A model generated the notes under the pieces. It made no database searches and had not been told where the DNA came from. It saw only the letters and a list, made by a program, of their open reading frames with translations. 43,706 nt of DNA from Tsukamurella sp. 1534 (GTDB lineage: Bacteria > Actinomycetota > Actinomycetes > Mycobacteriales > Mycobacteriaceae): contig NZ_HE997626.1 in the NCBI RefSeq assembly GCF_000312385.1, positions 2,143,832 to 2,187,537 of the forward strand. Reading direction: 5' to 3'. This document shows, one piece after another, positions 32,308-39,488 of this stretch. The position numbers and the translations under genes were made by a program. How positions within the stretch are numbered: position 1 is the first letter of the stretch; each line of letters begins with the position of its first letter.

Positions 32308-32958
32308 GTGAACCCCTTCGACGTGACCGGCTTCCTCGGCTCCGCCGGCCTCATCGGCCTGGTGCTGCTGATCTTCATCGAGACCGGCCTGCTGGTGGGC
32401 TTCATCTTCCCGGGGGATTCGATCCTGTTCACGGCCGGCATCTTCGCCGCGCAGCCCACGCCGTTCGCGCAGCTGTGGCAGCTGCTGCTGTTCCTGCCGA
32501 TCGCGGCGATCATCGGCGACCAGTGCGGCTACGCGATCGGCCGGTACGGCGGGCCCAAGGTGATGCGCGGGCGGGTGATGCGCTGGATAGGCCAGGGGCC
32601 CGTGGACAAGACGTACGACTTCTTCGACCGGTACGGCCCGTTCACGGTGCTCTTCGCCCGGTTCATCGGCATCGTGCGCACCCTGGTGCCGGTGTTGGCG
32701 GGTTTCTCGAAGATGGATCACCGCAAGTTCACCGTGTTCTCGGTACTCGGCTCGATCCTCTGGTGCGACGGGATCGTGCTGCTGGGCTACTTCCTCGGCG
32801 GTATCCCGCTGCTGCGGGACCACCTCGAAGTGCTGTTCGTGGGCTCCGCGCTCACCATCATCGTCCCCATCGCGATCACCGTGATCACCCGGCGCCGCGC
32901 CCGCCGCCGCGAGGCCGCGGACGCCGAAGTCGCGGAAGCCGCCCCCGCCGACCGCTGA
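32308..32958 (+). CDS. DedA/SNARE-associated family membrane protein
   Basis: 216 residues from GTG 32308. The DedA signatures FIETGLLVGFIFPGDSILF, GDQCGYAIGRYGG and FARFIGIVRTLVPVLAGFSK are all present, with several membrane helices and a basic tail. DedA proteins are thought to move undecaprenyl phosphate or phospholipids across the membrane and to use proton motive force. GATACT lies eight bases before the start, so the mRNA may be leaderless. It separates truA from the ESX genes. Confidence 0.93.
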   Translation: MNPFDVTGFLGSAGLIGLVLLIFIETGLLVGFIFPGDSILFTAGIFAAQPTPFAQLWQLLLFLPIAAIIGDQCGYAIGRYGGPKVMRGRVMRWIGQGPVDKTYDFFDRYGPFTVLFARFIGIVRTLVPVLAGFSKMDHRKFTVFSVLGSILWCDGIVLLGYFLGGIPLLRDHLEVLFVGSALTIIVPIAITVITRRRARRREAADAEVAEAAPADR

Positions 32959-32977
32959 GCGCGCTAACCTCCGACCC

Positions 32978-34162
32978 ATGATCGGGTTGGGGGACCCGGA
33001 GCGCATCGTCATCGACTGCGCGGGGGACGAGTGGTACGTACGCGGGCCCGACGGTGCCGTGCGGACCGTCGCCGCCCCGGCGGGGGCGGACGAGTTCGCC
33101 GCGCCCGCCGAGTCCACGCGCCGCTGGGCGGGCTGGTTGTCCGCGGCGACGGCCGGTTCCCCTCCGGCCCGGGCGTGGACGGTGCTGGCCCCCAGCGTGT
33201 TCGGTGCTCCACGGCGGTCCCTGGTGGCGGCGGCCGCCGGCTCGCTCGGCGTCGGCGCCGACGTGGTGCCACGCGCCGAGGCGCTGGTCCGCGCCGCGGG
33301 CCTGCTGTACTGCCGGCGGGCGCTCGTGGTCGAGTGCCGTGGCTCCGTGGCCCGGGCCCACGTCCTCGACTTCGCCGACGAGCGGTGGCGCCCCGTCGCC
33401 GTCGCCGATCACCCGGATCCGGCGCGGGCGGCGCTCGCGGCCCTCGATGACCGCGTCGATCAGGCCCTCGTCGACGGTCCGCCCGACGCCTACGCCCGGA
33501 TCCGCGACGCGCTCGCCGACGCCGGGCTGTGGCGCGTCGTACGGGTCGAGCCCACCGACGTCCTCACCGCCGACCCCGTGCCGGCGCGCGCCGAAGAACC
33601 GGTGCCCGAGCCTGATCCGGTCGCGCCGCGCGGCCGGAGGTTCGTCGCGGCGGGGGCCGTGGCGTCGCTGGTCTGCGTCGCGGCGGCGGGCGTGGCCTGT
33701 TTCCCCCGCGCCCGCACCGCCGCGCCGGACCGCCCCGAAGCCGCGCCGGAGCGCTTCGTCCAGGTCTCGTTCGACGGCACCGTCGTCGACCTGCCCAGCG
33801 GATGGACGGTCAGCGAGCCCGGGCCCGGGCGCCGGACGGCGCTGGCGGAGGACGGGCGCCGCGTGACGGTGGTGCGGACGGCGCTGCGCGGACCGTCGGA
33901 CCGCGCGAGGGTCGCGGCCGACCTGGAATCGGCGCTCGCCAAGCGCGGTGACCGGCGGATCACGGGCCTGGACCCGGGGGCGTCCGTCGCGGGGCGGGAC
34001 GTGATCGGCTATCGCGAGCAGCTCGATGCGGAGCGCTTCGTGGACTGGTACGTCGTGGTCGCGGGGGCGGCCCAGCTGAGCGTGGGGTGCGAGGCGGGCC
34101 GCACTGCGGCGCCGCTGGCGGGTGCGTGTGAAAGGGCCGTCACCACGGTGCGGCCGGACTGA
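32978..34162 (+). CDS. Type VII secretion-associated protein, Rv3446c family
   Basis: 394 residues. The N-terminal half (to about 200) is a soluble Ala-rich domain. One membrane helix at about 224-240 (VAAGAVASLVCVAAAGVACF) leads to a C-terminal domain with VQVSFDGTVVDLPSGWTVSE and YREQLDAERFVDWYVV. That domain fits the T7SS-associated Rv3446c C-terminal family found at ESX-4 loci. Its role is unknown. A -10 (TAACCT, 32965-32970) seven bases before the ATG points to a leaderless mRNA. It opens the ESX locus. Confidence 0.8.
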   Translation: MIGLGDPERIVIDCAGDEWYVRGPDGAVRTVAAPAGADEFAAPAESTRRWAGWLSAATAGSPPARAWTVLAPSVFGAPRRSLVAAAAGSLGVGADVVPRAEALVRAAGLLYCRRALVVECRGSVARAHVLDFADERWRPVAVADHPDPARAALAALDDRVDQALVDGPPDAYARIRDALADAGLWRVVRVEPTDVLTADPVPARAEEPVPEPDPVAPRGRRFVAAGAVASLVCVAAAGVACFPRARTAAPDRPEAAPERFVQVSFDGTVVDLPSGWTVSEPGPGRRTALAEDGRRVTVVRTALRGPSDRARVAADLESALAKRGDRRITGLDPGASVAGRDVIGYREQLDAERFVDWYVVVAGAAQLSVGCEAGRTAAPLAGACERAVTTVRPD

Positions 34163-34188
34163 GACGAAGGATCGAAGGGGGACGGGGA

Positions 34189-34488
34189 ATGACCATCGCG
34201 ACGTCGAGGAACGGCGGGGTGCGGGTGCGGGCCAACGATCAGGGGACGCCGCTGCACATCGCCATCGAAGCGGGGGAACTGCGGAGGGAGCCGCACGATC
34301 TGGCCGGTGTCATCGTGCGGCTGTGCGCCGAGGCGGCGACGGCCGCGGGGCTGCGGCGCCGGGCGGAGCTGGATCGCGAGGGGGTCGGCGACGAGGTGCT
34401 GCGCGCCCTCCGGCTCCCGGAGCCGGCGGTGACCACGACCGCACCGCACGACGAGCAGCCGGTCGACTCCTGGCTGCGGAGGGGCTGA
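34189..34488 (+). CDS. YbaB/EbfC-like small protein (first of two)
   Basis: 99 residues. The segment NGGVRVRANDQGTPLHIAIE followed by two helices (LAGVIVRLCAEAATAAGLRR) fits the strand-strand-helix end of the YbaB/EbfC nucleoid-associated fold, with a disordered tail ending WLRRG. Related small genes accompany many actinobacterial ESX loci. GGGGGACGGGG precedes the ATG. It is followed by a second YbaB-like gene two bases later, and they may form a heterodimer. Confidence 0.6.
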   Translation: MTIATSRNGGVRVRANDQGTPLHIAIEAGELRREPHDLAGVIVRLCAEAATAAGLRRRAELDREGVGDEVLRALRLPEPAVTTTAPHDEQPVDSWLRRG

Positions 34489-34490
34489 GC

Positions 34491-34787
34491 ATGAGCGCCG
34501 AGATGGACCGGATCGAGGCCCGCGTGCGCGGGCAGTTGAGCGTGACGCGCAGGGCAAGAACAGAACTCGACGAGGTCCGGGTATCGGTGTCGAGTCCCGA
34601 CGGTGCCGTCCGCGTCGAGCTCGACGGGGTGTGCGCCCTGGTCGGTCTCGAGCTGTCGCCCGCAGCCCTGCGCTCCGACGGTGCTGCGCTGGGCCGCCGG
34701 ATCGTCGACGTCTGCGCCGTGGCCGCCCGGGAGGTCGCCGCTCGCCGAGGCGCGGTGATGGAACGGTTCCACGCCGACTTCGGCTGA
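34491..34787 (+). CDS. YbaB/EbfC-like small protein (second of two)
   Basis: 98 residues from ATG 34491. A first helix (EMDRIEARVRGQLSVTRRAR), a beta segment VRVSVSSPDGAVRVELDGVC and the ELSPAAL helix, then a long C-terminal helix, give the full YbaB/EbfC order. Whether it binds DNA, as YbaB does, or has become an ESX accessory chaperone cannot be told. It is coupled to the upstream copy. Confidence 0.65.
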   Translation: MSAEMDRIEARVRGQLSVTRRARTELDEVRVSVSSPDGAVRVELDGVCALVGLELSPAALRSDGAALGRRIVDVCAVAAREVAARRGAVMERFHADFG

Positions 34788-34826
34788 CTCCCGGCGGACC
34801 GGGAGCGAACGACGGGGGAGCGGGCG

Positions 34827-34856
34827 GGATCCGATCCGCACGCTGGTGCGTCCAAT
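34827..34856 (+). promoter_or_regulatory. ECF-type promoter of the PE/PPE-like unit
   Basis: GGATCC (34827-34832), a 16-base spacer and CGTCCAAT (34849-34856), preceded by GGTG. This is almost identical to the element at 36630-36659 and fits the GGAAC-N16-CGTC form of ECF sigma factors such as mycobacterial SigM. The leader to the PE-like start is about 40 nt. Confidence 0.6.
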
Positions 34857-34900
34857 TGAAGAGGGCCCCGCACCGGCCCGACGGAAAGAAGGGGAGAACC

Positions 34901-35206
34901 ATGTTCATGGCAGTCAATTCGGCGATCGCGGCGTTCGGCGCCGCCAACGCCGGGATCGGGGTGTCGGTGGCGACGGCGGGATCGGTGAACGCGGCGGCCA
35001 ACGTCGCCGCGCTCAACCCCGCCCTCGGCCTGATCGGGCAGGACTTCATCGCGGCCTTCACCGCGGCGCAGGCCAGCTACGTCTCGTCGGTGGCCGAGCT
35101 CGCGGCTCTGTACGGCGGCATGGCGGCCTCATCGGCCGCCACCGTCGCGTCCTACGGCGCCACCGAGGCCGCCGGTGCGGCGGGGCTGCTCACCGCGGCG
35201 GTCTGA
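34901..35206 (+). CDS. PE-like ESX substrate
   Basis: 101 residues, Ala-rich, made of helices with a turn near NPALG (39-43), in the size and style of PE/WXG100-superfamily proteins but without the WxG. Tyr85-Gly-Ala-Thr-Glu89 fits the YxxxD/E secretion signal that follows the helical hairpin. GGGGAG lies before ATG 34901; ATG 34907 is an alternative. It is followed two bases later by a larger PPE-like gene, the classic pairing of a secreted heterodimer. Confidence 0.7.
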   Translation: MFMAVNSAIAAFGAANAGIGVSVATAGSVNAAANVAALNPALGLIGQDFIAAFTAAQASYVSSVAELAALYGGMAASSAATVASYGATEAAGAAGLLTAAV

Positions 35207-35208
35207 CC

Positions 35209-36624
35209 GTGGCGGAACCCACGACGCCCGCCCAGGCGCCGGCATCGGCCCCGCCGTCGCCCGCCGCGCCCGGGGCGCAGGGGGCGGCGCTCGACCCAGA
35301 GATCCGGGCGATGCTGGACCGCCCGGTCAACGAGGTCCTCGCGGCGCTCGGGCTGCCGCCCGTGCCCACGTCGCCGGATCCGGTGCCGCAGCAGCAGCTT
35401 CCGCAGGCGCCGAAGGGCGTGCCGGAGGCGCCCGAGGTCCCGGGGTTCGACGTGGCCGGACTGGTGAAGCCGATGACCGACCTGCTGTCGACCTTCGGTA
35501 GCGGCAGCTTCGGCGGGCTCGACCCGTCCGCCGCGCTGTCCGGTGCGTCCAAGGCGCTCGAGCAGGGTGCGTCGATGGGGATGCAGGCGATCAGCCAGCT
35601 CGCCTCCGTGTGGCAGGGGCCCGCGGCGACGGCGGCCACCGGAAAGGGGCTGCAGGCCACCGCGGGAACCGCGATGACCGCGGAGCAGGGCGCCGAGATC
35701 TCGACGGCCGCCGGCGAGGCCGCGGCGGTCGTCGGTGCCGGCGAGGCCGAGCTGCAGGCGATCATCGACTCGTTCATGGCCGTGATCGCCGCGCTCGGAC
35801 CGTCGCTCTGGCTCCCGCCCGGGCAGGCGGCCGCCGTGGCGGCCGCGGACGAGCACACCACACAGGCGCTCGAGGTCGTCTCGCGCGTGAAGTCCCAGTT
35901 GTCGGGTCTCAGTGCGCAGGTGGGTGCCGCGGGCCGCAAGGTCCCTGTCGCCACCCCTCCGATGGCGGCCGCGAGTACTGCGGCGGAGATCGCCTCGTCG
36001 GTCGTCCCGGCCGTGGTCTCCGCGGCCACCGGGGCCGCCACGGCGGTGGGGAAGCTCGTCACCGACGTTGCGAGCGGGGCGATGAAGACGGCGATGGGCG
36101 CCGCCACGGCGGCGGGCGAGGCGGTCAGCGGCATGGTCGAGGCCCAGTCCGAGAAGTCCGGTGGGAGGGACGACGGAACCGATGCGGCGAGCGGTGATCC
36201 GGCCCAGGGCGCGTTCCCGTTCACCGCGACGGGCTCCGGCGGCGGTGGCGGCGCGGGTGGCGGTGGTGCGGGCGGCGTGTCCGGGATCGGGGGCGCGGGT
36301 CTCGGTGCCGTGAACACCGCGCTGTCCCAGTCGTCGCCGCAGTCCTCGCCCGCCAGGGCCCCGGTCGTCGAGGGAGGTACCCGCACCGTCCCGGCATCCG
36401 AGGTGGTGACCCGCGGGGCGGGTATGGGCGGCGGGATGATGCCGATGGGCGCCGCGGGCGCGCGCACCGCGCAGGCGGGGGAGCACAGTGTGCCCGAGTA
36501 CTTGGTGACCACGCACAACGGCGAACAGGTGGTGGGCGGGATGCCGCTCGTCGGGCCGCAGGTCGTGGGCGACGCGGACGGGGCGACGGACGCGGATCTG
36601 CCGGACGTGGAACTGCGTCTGTGA
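35209..36624 (+). CDS. PPE/EspB-like ESX substrate with Gly-rich region
   Basis: 471 residues from GTG 35209. After a Pro-rich N-terminus, a helical region has LASVWQGPAATAAT (a WxG-type turn at Trp135-Gly137) and continues to about 330. Then comes a low-complexity part (GSGGGGGAGGGGAGG) and a conserved-looking end, VPEYLVTTHNGEQVVGGMPL, a C-terminal type I recall from ESX-linked proteins of other Mycobacteriales. It has no signal peptide, as expected for type VII export. The likely partner is the PE-like protein just upstream. Confidence 0.7.
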   Translation: MAEPTTPAQAPASAPPSPAAPGAQGAALDPEIRAMLDRPVNEVLAALGLPPVPTSPDPVPQQQLPQAPKGVPEAPEVPGFDVAGLVKPMTDLLSTFGSGSFGGLDPSAALSGASKALEQGASMGMQAISQLASVWQGPAATAATGKGLQATAGTAMTAEQGAEISTAAGEAAAVVGAGEAELQAIIDSFMAVIAALGPSLWLPPGQAAAVAAADEHTTQALEVVSRVKSQLSGLSAQVGAAGRKVPVATPPMAAASTAAEIASSVVPAVVSAATGAATAVGKLVTDVASGAMKTAMGAATAAGEAVSGMVEAQSEKSGGRDDGTDAASGDPAQGAFPFTATGSGGGGGAGGGGAGGVSGIGGAGLGAVNTALSQSSPQSSPARAPVVEGGTRTVPASEVVTRGAGMGGGMMPMGAAGARTAQAGEHSVPEYLVTTHNGEQVVGGMPLVGPQVVGDADGATDADLPDVELRL

Positions 36625-36629
36625 CAAGC

Positions 36630-36659
36630 GGAACCGCAGTGCGTCCCGGTGCGTCTAAT
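36630..36659 (+). promoter_or_regulatory. ECF-type promoter of the EspC/PPE/EspG unit
   Basis: GGAACC (36630-36635), a 16-base spacer and CGTCTAAT (36652-36659), again with GGTG before the CGTC. It lies right after the PPE/EspB-like stop, 30 bases before the EspC-like ATG, and matches the element before the PE-like gene. Confidence 0.65.
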
Positions 36660-36688
36660 GAATGAGTGGAACTTCAGGGGGAGACGAG

Positions 36689-36994
36689 ATGACCAAGCTC
36701 AGCATGGATCCGGAGGCGGTCCGTGAGGTGGCCCGCGGTGTCGAGCGCATAGCGGAGGATCTCCGCGGCGCGCAGGAGCGGTTCGTCCCGCACGCGGCGC
36801 CCGCCGCCACGGGGAAGGACGAGGTCTCGGTGACCGTCGCCCGCACCGCGCACACGATGGGCGAGGCGCAGCGCGCGACGGCCGACGCGACGACGGCCGA
36901 TCTCCGCCGCCTCGCCGACTCCTTGTCGGCGCACGCGGGCACGGTCCAGCGGCAGGATTCCGAACTCGCGGCCGGCCTCCGCCTGGAGGCCTGA
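36689..36994 (+). CDS. EspC-like small type VII secretion target
   Basis: 101 residues from ATG 36689, preceded by AGGGGGAG. KLSMDPEAVREVARGVERIA at the start and DLRRLADSLSAHAGTVQRQD near the end match the EspC/DUF2580 (T7SS target) family: two amphipathic helices without WxG. Such proteins pair with larger PPE or EspA-type partners. The next gene, two bases away, is PPE-like and is the probable partner. Confidence 0.7.
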   Translation: MTKLSMDPEAVREVARGVERIAEDLRGAQERFVPHAAPAATGKDEVSVTVARTAHTMGEAQRATADATTADLRRLADSLSAHAGTVQRQDSELAAGLRLEA

Positions 36995-36996
36995 CG

Positions 36997-37959
36997 GTGC
37001 CCGCCCCGCGCGATCCGGGATTCACCGGCGTCGACTGGTATTCGCGCCCCACGGAGAAGCTGGCGGGCGATCTGCTCGGCGGCGCGGGGGCGCGCCCACT
37101 GCACGCCGCGGCGCAGGAGACGGCGCGCCTGGCGTCGGCGTACGGCGCCGCGGCCGTGCGGCTCGACCGCCTGTTGGACCGGCTCGACGGGGCATTGGAG
37201 AACGGGAGGCCCGAGACGCGGCGAACGGGTCCGCTGCCGGACTACGCGCGCTGGCTGGCCCGGCATGCGGCGGATCTCGCCGAATACGCGGCCAAGCTCG
37301 CCAGCCAGGCCGCGGCCTACGGCACCGCCGCGCGTGCGATGCCGTCGGTGGCGGATGCGGAGCGGCTCCGGACGGACCGGGAGAGCACACGAGCGGCCGC
37401 GGCGGCGGGCGGCGCGGATCCGGCATCGGCGGCGCTCGTCGGTGCGGCTGCGGACTCCGAGCGGGCGGAACAGCAGACGCACGGCCAGGCCGCCACCGTC
37501 ATGGTCGGCTTCGAGCGCGCGGCGGAGCCGTTGCGCGTCCCCTGGGAGTTCACCCCCGCCCCGAAGTCCGCGGCGGCCCGGAACGAGAAGAAGCCCAAGG
37601 AGAACGGCAGGGGCGCCGGTGGGACCGGCGCGGGCCGCGGCACCGGCGGCGTCGGCGTACCGGCCGCACCGCTCGGTGCGTACGCGGCGGCCACGGCCCC
37701 GCAGCGGGACCAGGCCGGGGCACCGCGCGCCTCCGCCTCGGCCCAGTCCGCGGGGAGCGGAAGCCGCGGGTTCCCGATGATGCCCGCGGGCATGATGGGC
37801 GCGGCGGCGGGAGCGGCCGGTTCCCGGAACGCGGCGCAGCACGACGGCGGGGCCGTCGCCTCGGAGGCGGCGGACGACCTGCCCGACGCCTTCGTGGTGC
37901 ACACCGCGCCCGCCGTGTTCGGCGCGCACGCCGACGCACTGGTCGGGGAGGAAGCATGA
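36997..37959 (+). CDS. PPE-like ESX substrate
   Basis: 320 residues from GTG 36997. The N-terminal about 180 residues are helical and PPE-like: GVDWYSRPTEKLAGDLLGG, then LHAAAQETARLASAYGAAAV. No literal Pro-Pro-Glu is present. A Gly/Ala-rich linker and a short C-terminal end (DAFVVHTAPAVFGAHADALV) follow. The gene lies between an EspC-like partner and an EspG-like chaperone and overlaps the latter by four bases, which is the order expected for a chaperone-dependent pair. Confidence 0.65.
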   Translation: MPAPRDPGFTGVDWYSRPTEKLAGDLLGGAGARPLHAAAQETARLASAYGAAAVRLDRLLDRLDGALENGRPETRRTGPLPDYARWLARHAADLAEYAAKLASQAAAYGTAARAMPSVADAERLRTDRESTRAAAAAGGADPASAALVGAAADSERAEQQTHGQAATVMVGFERAAEPLRVPWEFTPAPKSAAARNEKKPKENGRGAGGTGAGRGTGGVGVPAAPLGAYAAATAPQRDQAGAPRASASAQSAGSGSRGFPMMPAGMMGAAAGAAGSRNAAQHDGGAVASEAADDLPDAFVVHTAPAVFGAHADALVGEEA

Positions 37960-38684
37960 GCGTGCACGCCGTCGCCGCGTTGCGGGCCCATTTCGGCACC
38001 GAGGTGCCGCCCGTCCTCTGGACTCCGCCGGACCCGCGGCGGGTGGGCGCAGCGCGCACCGAGACGCATGCCGCGGCAGCCGGATTCGACGACGACGAGC
38101 TCCTCGCGCTGCAGGTGCTCGCCGCGCCGGAGGTGCGCCTCGAGGGCCGGACGACGGGCTCGCTCGACGCCAAGTTCTGCCTGGCCCGGACCGGGCACGT
38201 GACGGCGCGCGTTCTGCGGAGCGCCGGCACCGCCACCGTCGACGTGCCGTACTGCGACGGGGCGGCGGCGAGGTTCGCCGCGCTCGTCGCGCCCTACCTC
38301 GGCGACGCTCCGGCCGCCGACCCCTCGGTGGCGGCGTCCTTCGCCACCGAGCCGGGCCGGGACGCCCTGCGGTCCGGCGGCGACGCCGGCCGCATCGCCG
38401 CGGAGCTGCGAGCCACGGGGATCGACTCCGATGCCGCGCGCCTGATCGGCCGCGTGTTCGCCCGCGCGCGGCGCAGCGTCGAGTTCACCGTGCACGCGGG
38501 CGAGCGGCGGCTCGGGCCCGTCGCCGCGGTGATCGATTCGCCGGACGGGCGGATCGTGGCGCTCACGACCATCGAGCCGGACGGCCGCTCCTGGACCTCG
38601 GTCTCCGAGGGCAGCGGCCACCGCATCGGCAGGGCGCTCCGGCGCGCCTGCGAAGAACTTCCCGGTGGCGGCTGGACGCCGTGA
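37956..38684 (+). CDS. espG: EspG-like ESX chaperone
   Basis: 242 residues of the EspG family: a beta-rich body (VRLEGRTTGSLDAKFCLART, GPVAAVIDSPDGRIVALTTI) with a helical part between, and the typical end SWTSVSEGSGHRIGRALRRA. EspG proteins hold the PPE partner of PE-PPE pairs in the cytosol and bring it to the right ESX machine. Mycobacterial ESX-4 lacks EspG, so its presence here matters. Its start overlaps the PPE-like stop (ATGA). Confidence 0.75.
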   Translation: MSVHAVAALRAHFGTEVPPVLWTPPDPRRVGAARTETHAAAAGFDDDELLALQVLAAPEVRLEGRTTGSLDAKFCLARTGHVTARVLRSAGTATVDVPYCDGAAARFAALVAPYLGDAPAADPSVAASFATEPGRDALRSGGDAGRIAAELRATGIDSDAARLIGRVFARARRSVEFTVHAGERRLGPVAAVIDSPDGRIVALTTIEPDGRSWTSVSEGSGHRIGRALRRACEELPGGGWTP

Positions 38685-38755
38685 CCGGGTTTCGGCCTCC
38701 GCCACCGTGGTGAGGGTCGTCATGCCGGCGCGTCCGGCGGGGAGGAGATGAAGAC

Positions 38756-39073
38756 ATGGCTGGGACGAAGGCCGAACTCGCGGCGATGAAGGACGGGGCG
38801 TCCACGCTGGACGACCTGGGGGTGCAGATGAACGCCACCCTGCAGAAGTTGCGCAGCGATGTGGAGATGACGCAGGGGGCGTGGGCGGGTTCGGCCCAGG
38901 CGGCGTTCCTCACGGTCATGGCGCGCTGGGACGAGGACGCGGCGAAGATCAACTCCTCGCTGAACGACATCAGCACCATGCTCGCGGGCAACACCGACAG
39001 CTACGGCTCGCAGGAGGGCCAGAACGAGCAGGACATCAACGCCGTCGCCGCAAGCTCGCTCAACCTGGGCTAG
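38756..39073 (+). CDS. EsxB-like WXG100 protein
   Basis: 105 residues. The helix-turn-helix has Trp43-Ala-Gly45 in QGAWAGSAQAAF, and Tyr83-Gly-Ser-Gln-Glu87 is the YxxxD/E secretion signal in the C-terminal tail, so this is the CFP-10-type partner. GGGGAGGAGATG lies upstream. It is followed by the EsxA-like gene and both should be exported as a dimer. Confidence 0.9.
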   Translation: MAGTKAELAAMKDGASTLDDLGVQMNATLQKLRSDVEMTQGAWAGSAQAAFLTVMARWDEDAAKINSSLNDISTMLAGNTDSYGSQEGQNEQDINAVAASSLNLG

Positions 39074-39120
39074 ACGGCGAACCGGACACCGACACAGATC
39101 GATCACAGGGGGAAAGCACC

Positions 39121-39423
39121 ATGGACACGGCTGACTACATCAAGTACGACTACGGCACCATCCGCACGGCGCTCGACGACATGGCCACCAAACACGGCGT
39201 GCTGCTGGCACAGGCTGACAGCATCCGCACCGAGCAGAGGAAGTTCGACAACGCCTGGGAGGACGAGGAATCCGCGACGGCCTACCAGGCCGTGCAGACC
39301 AAGTGGAACGAGAGCTTCTCGGACATCAACGACCTGCTGCAGCGGGTCAAGGCCGCCGCGGAGAACGCGGTGGTGTCCATGCAGCAGACCAACAGTAAGG
39401 CCGCTGCGGGCTGGCAGGGCTGA
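39121..39423 (+). CDS. EsxA-like WXG100 protein with altered WxG
   Basis: 100 residues from ATG 39121, preceded by AGGGGGAAAG. Two helices flank a turn that reads Trp46-Glu-Asp48 (NAWEDEESATAY) instead of WxG. The C-terminus ends GWQG and has no YxxxD/E, as expected for the ESAT-6-type partner that relies on EsxB for the signal. A terminator follows. Confidence 0.85.
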   Translation: MDTADYIKYDYGTIRTALDDMATKHGVLLAQADSIRTEQRKFDNAWEDEESATAYQAVQTKWNESFSDINDLLQRVKAAAENAVVSMQQTNSKAAAGWQG

Positions 39424-39436
39424 CGGCGCCCCGCAC

Positions 39437-39483
39437 GCGGAGGCCCGGCGGGACGTCCCGCCGGGCCTCCGCCGTGTTCGTCG
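39437..39483. terminator. 36-bp perfect palindromic terminator between esxA and eccE
   Basis: Bases 39437-39472 form a perfect palindrome centred on ACGT (arms begin GCGGAGGCCCGG), followed on the plus strand by CGTGTTCGTCG. It stands between two convergent genes and should stop transcription from both sides. Confidence 0.85.
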
Positions 39484-39488
39484 CCCGG

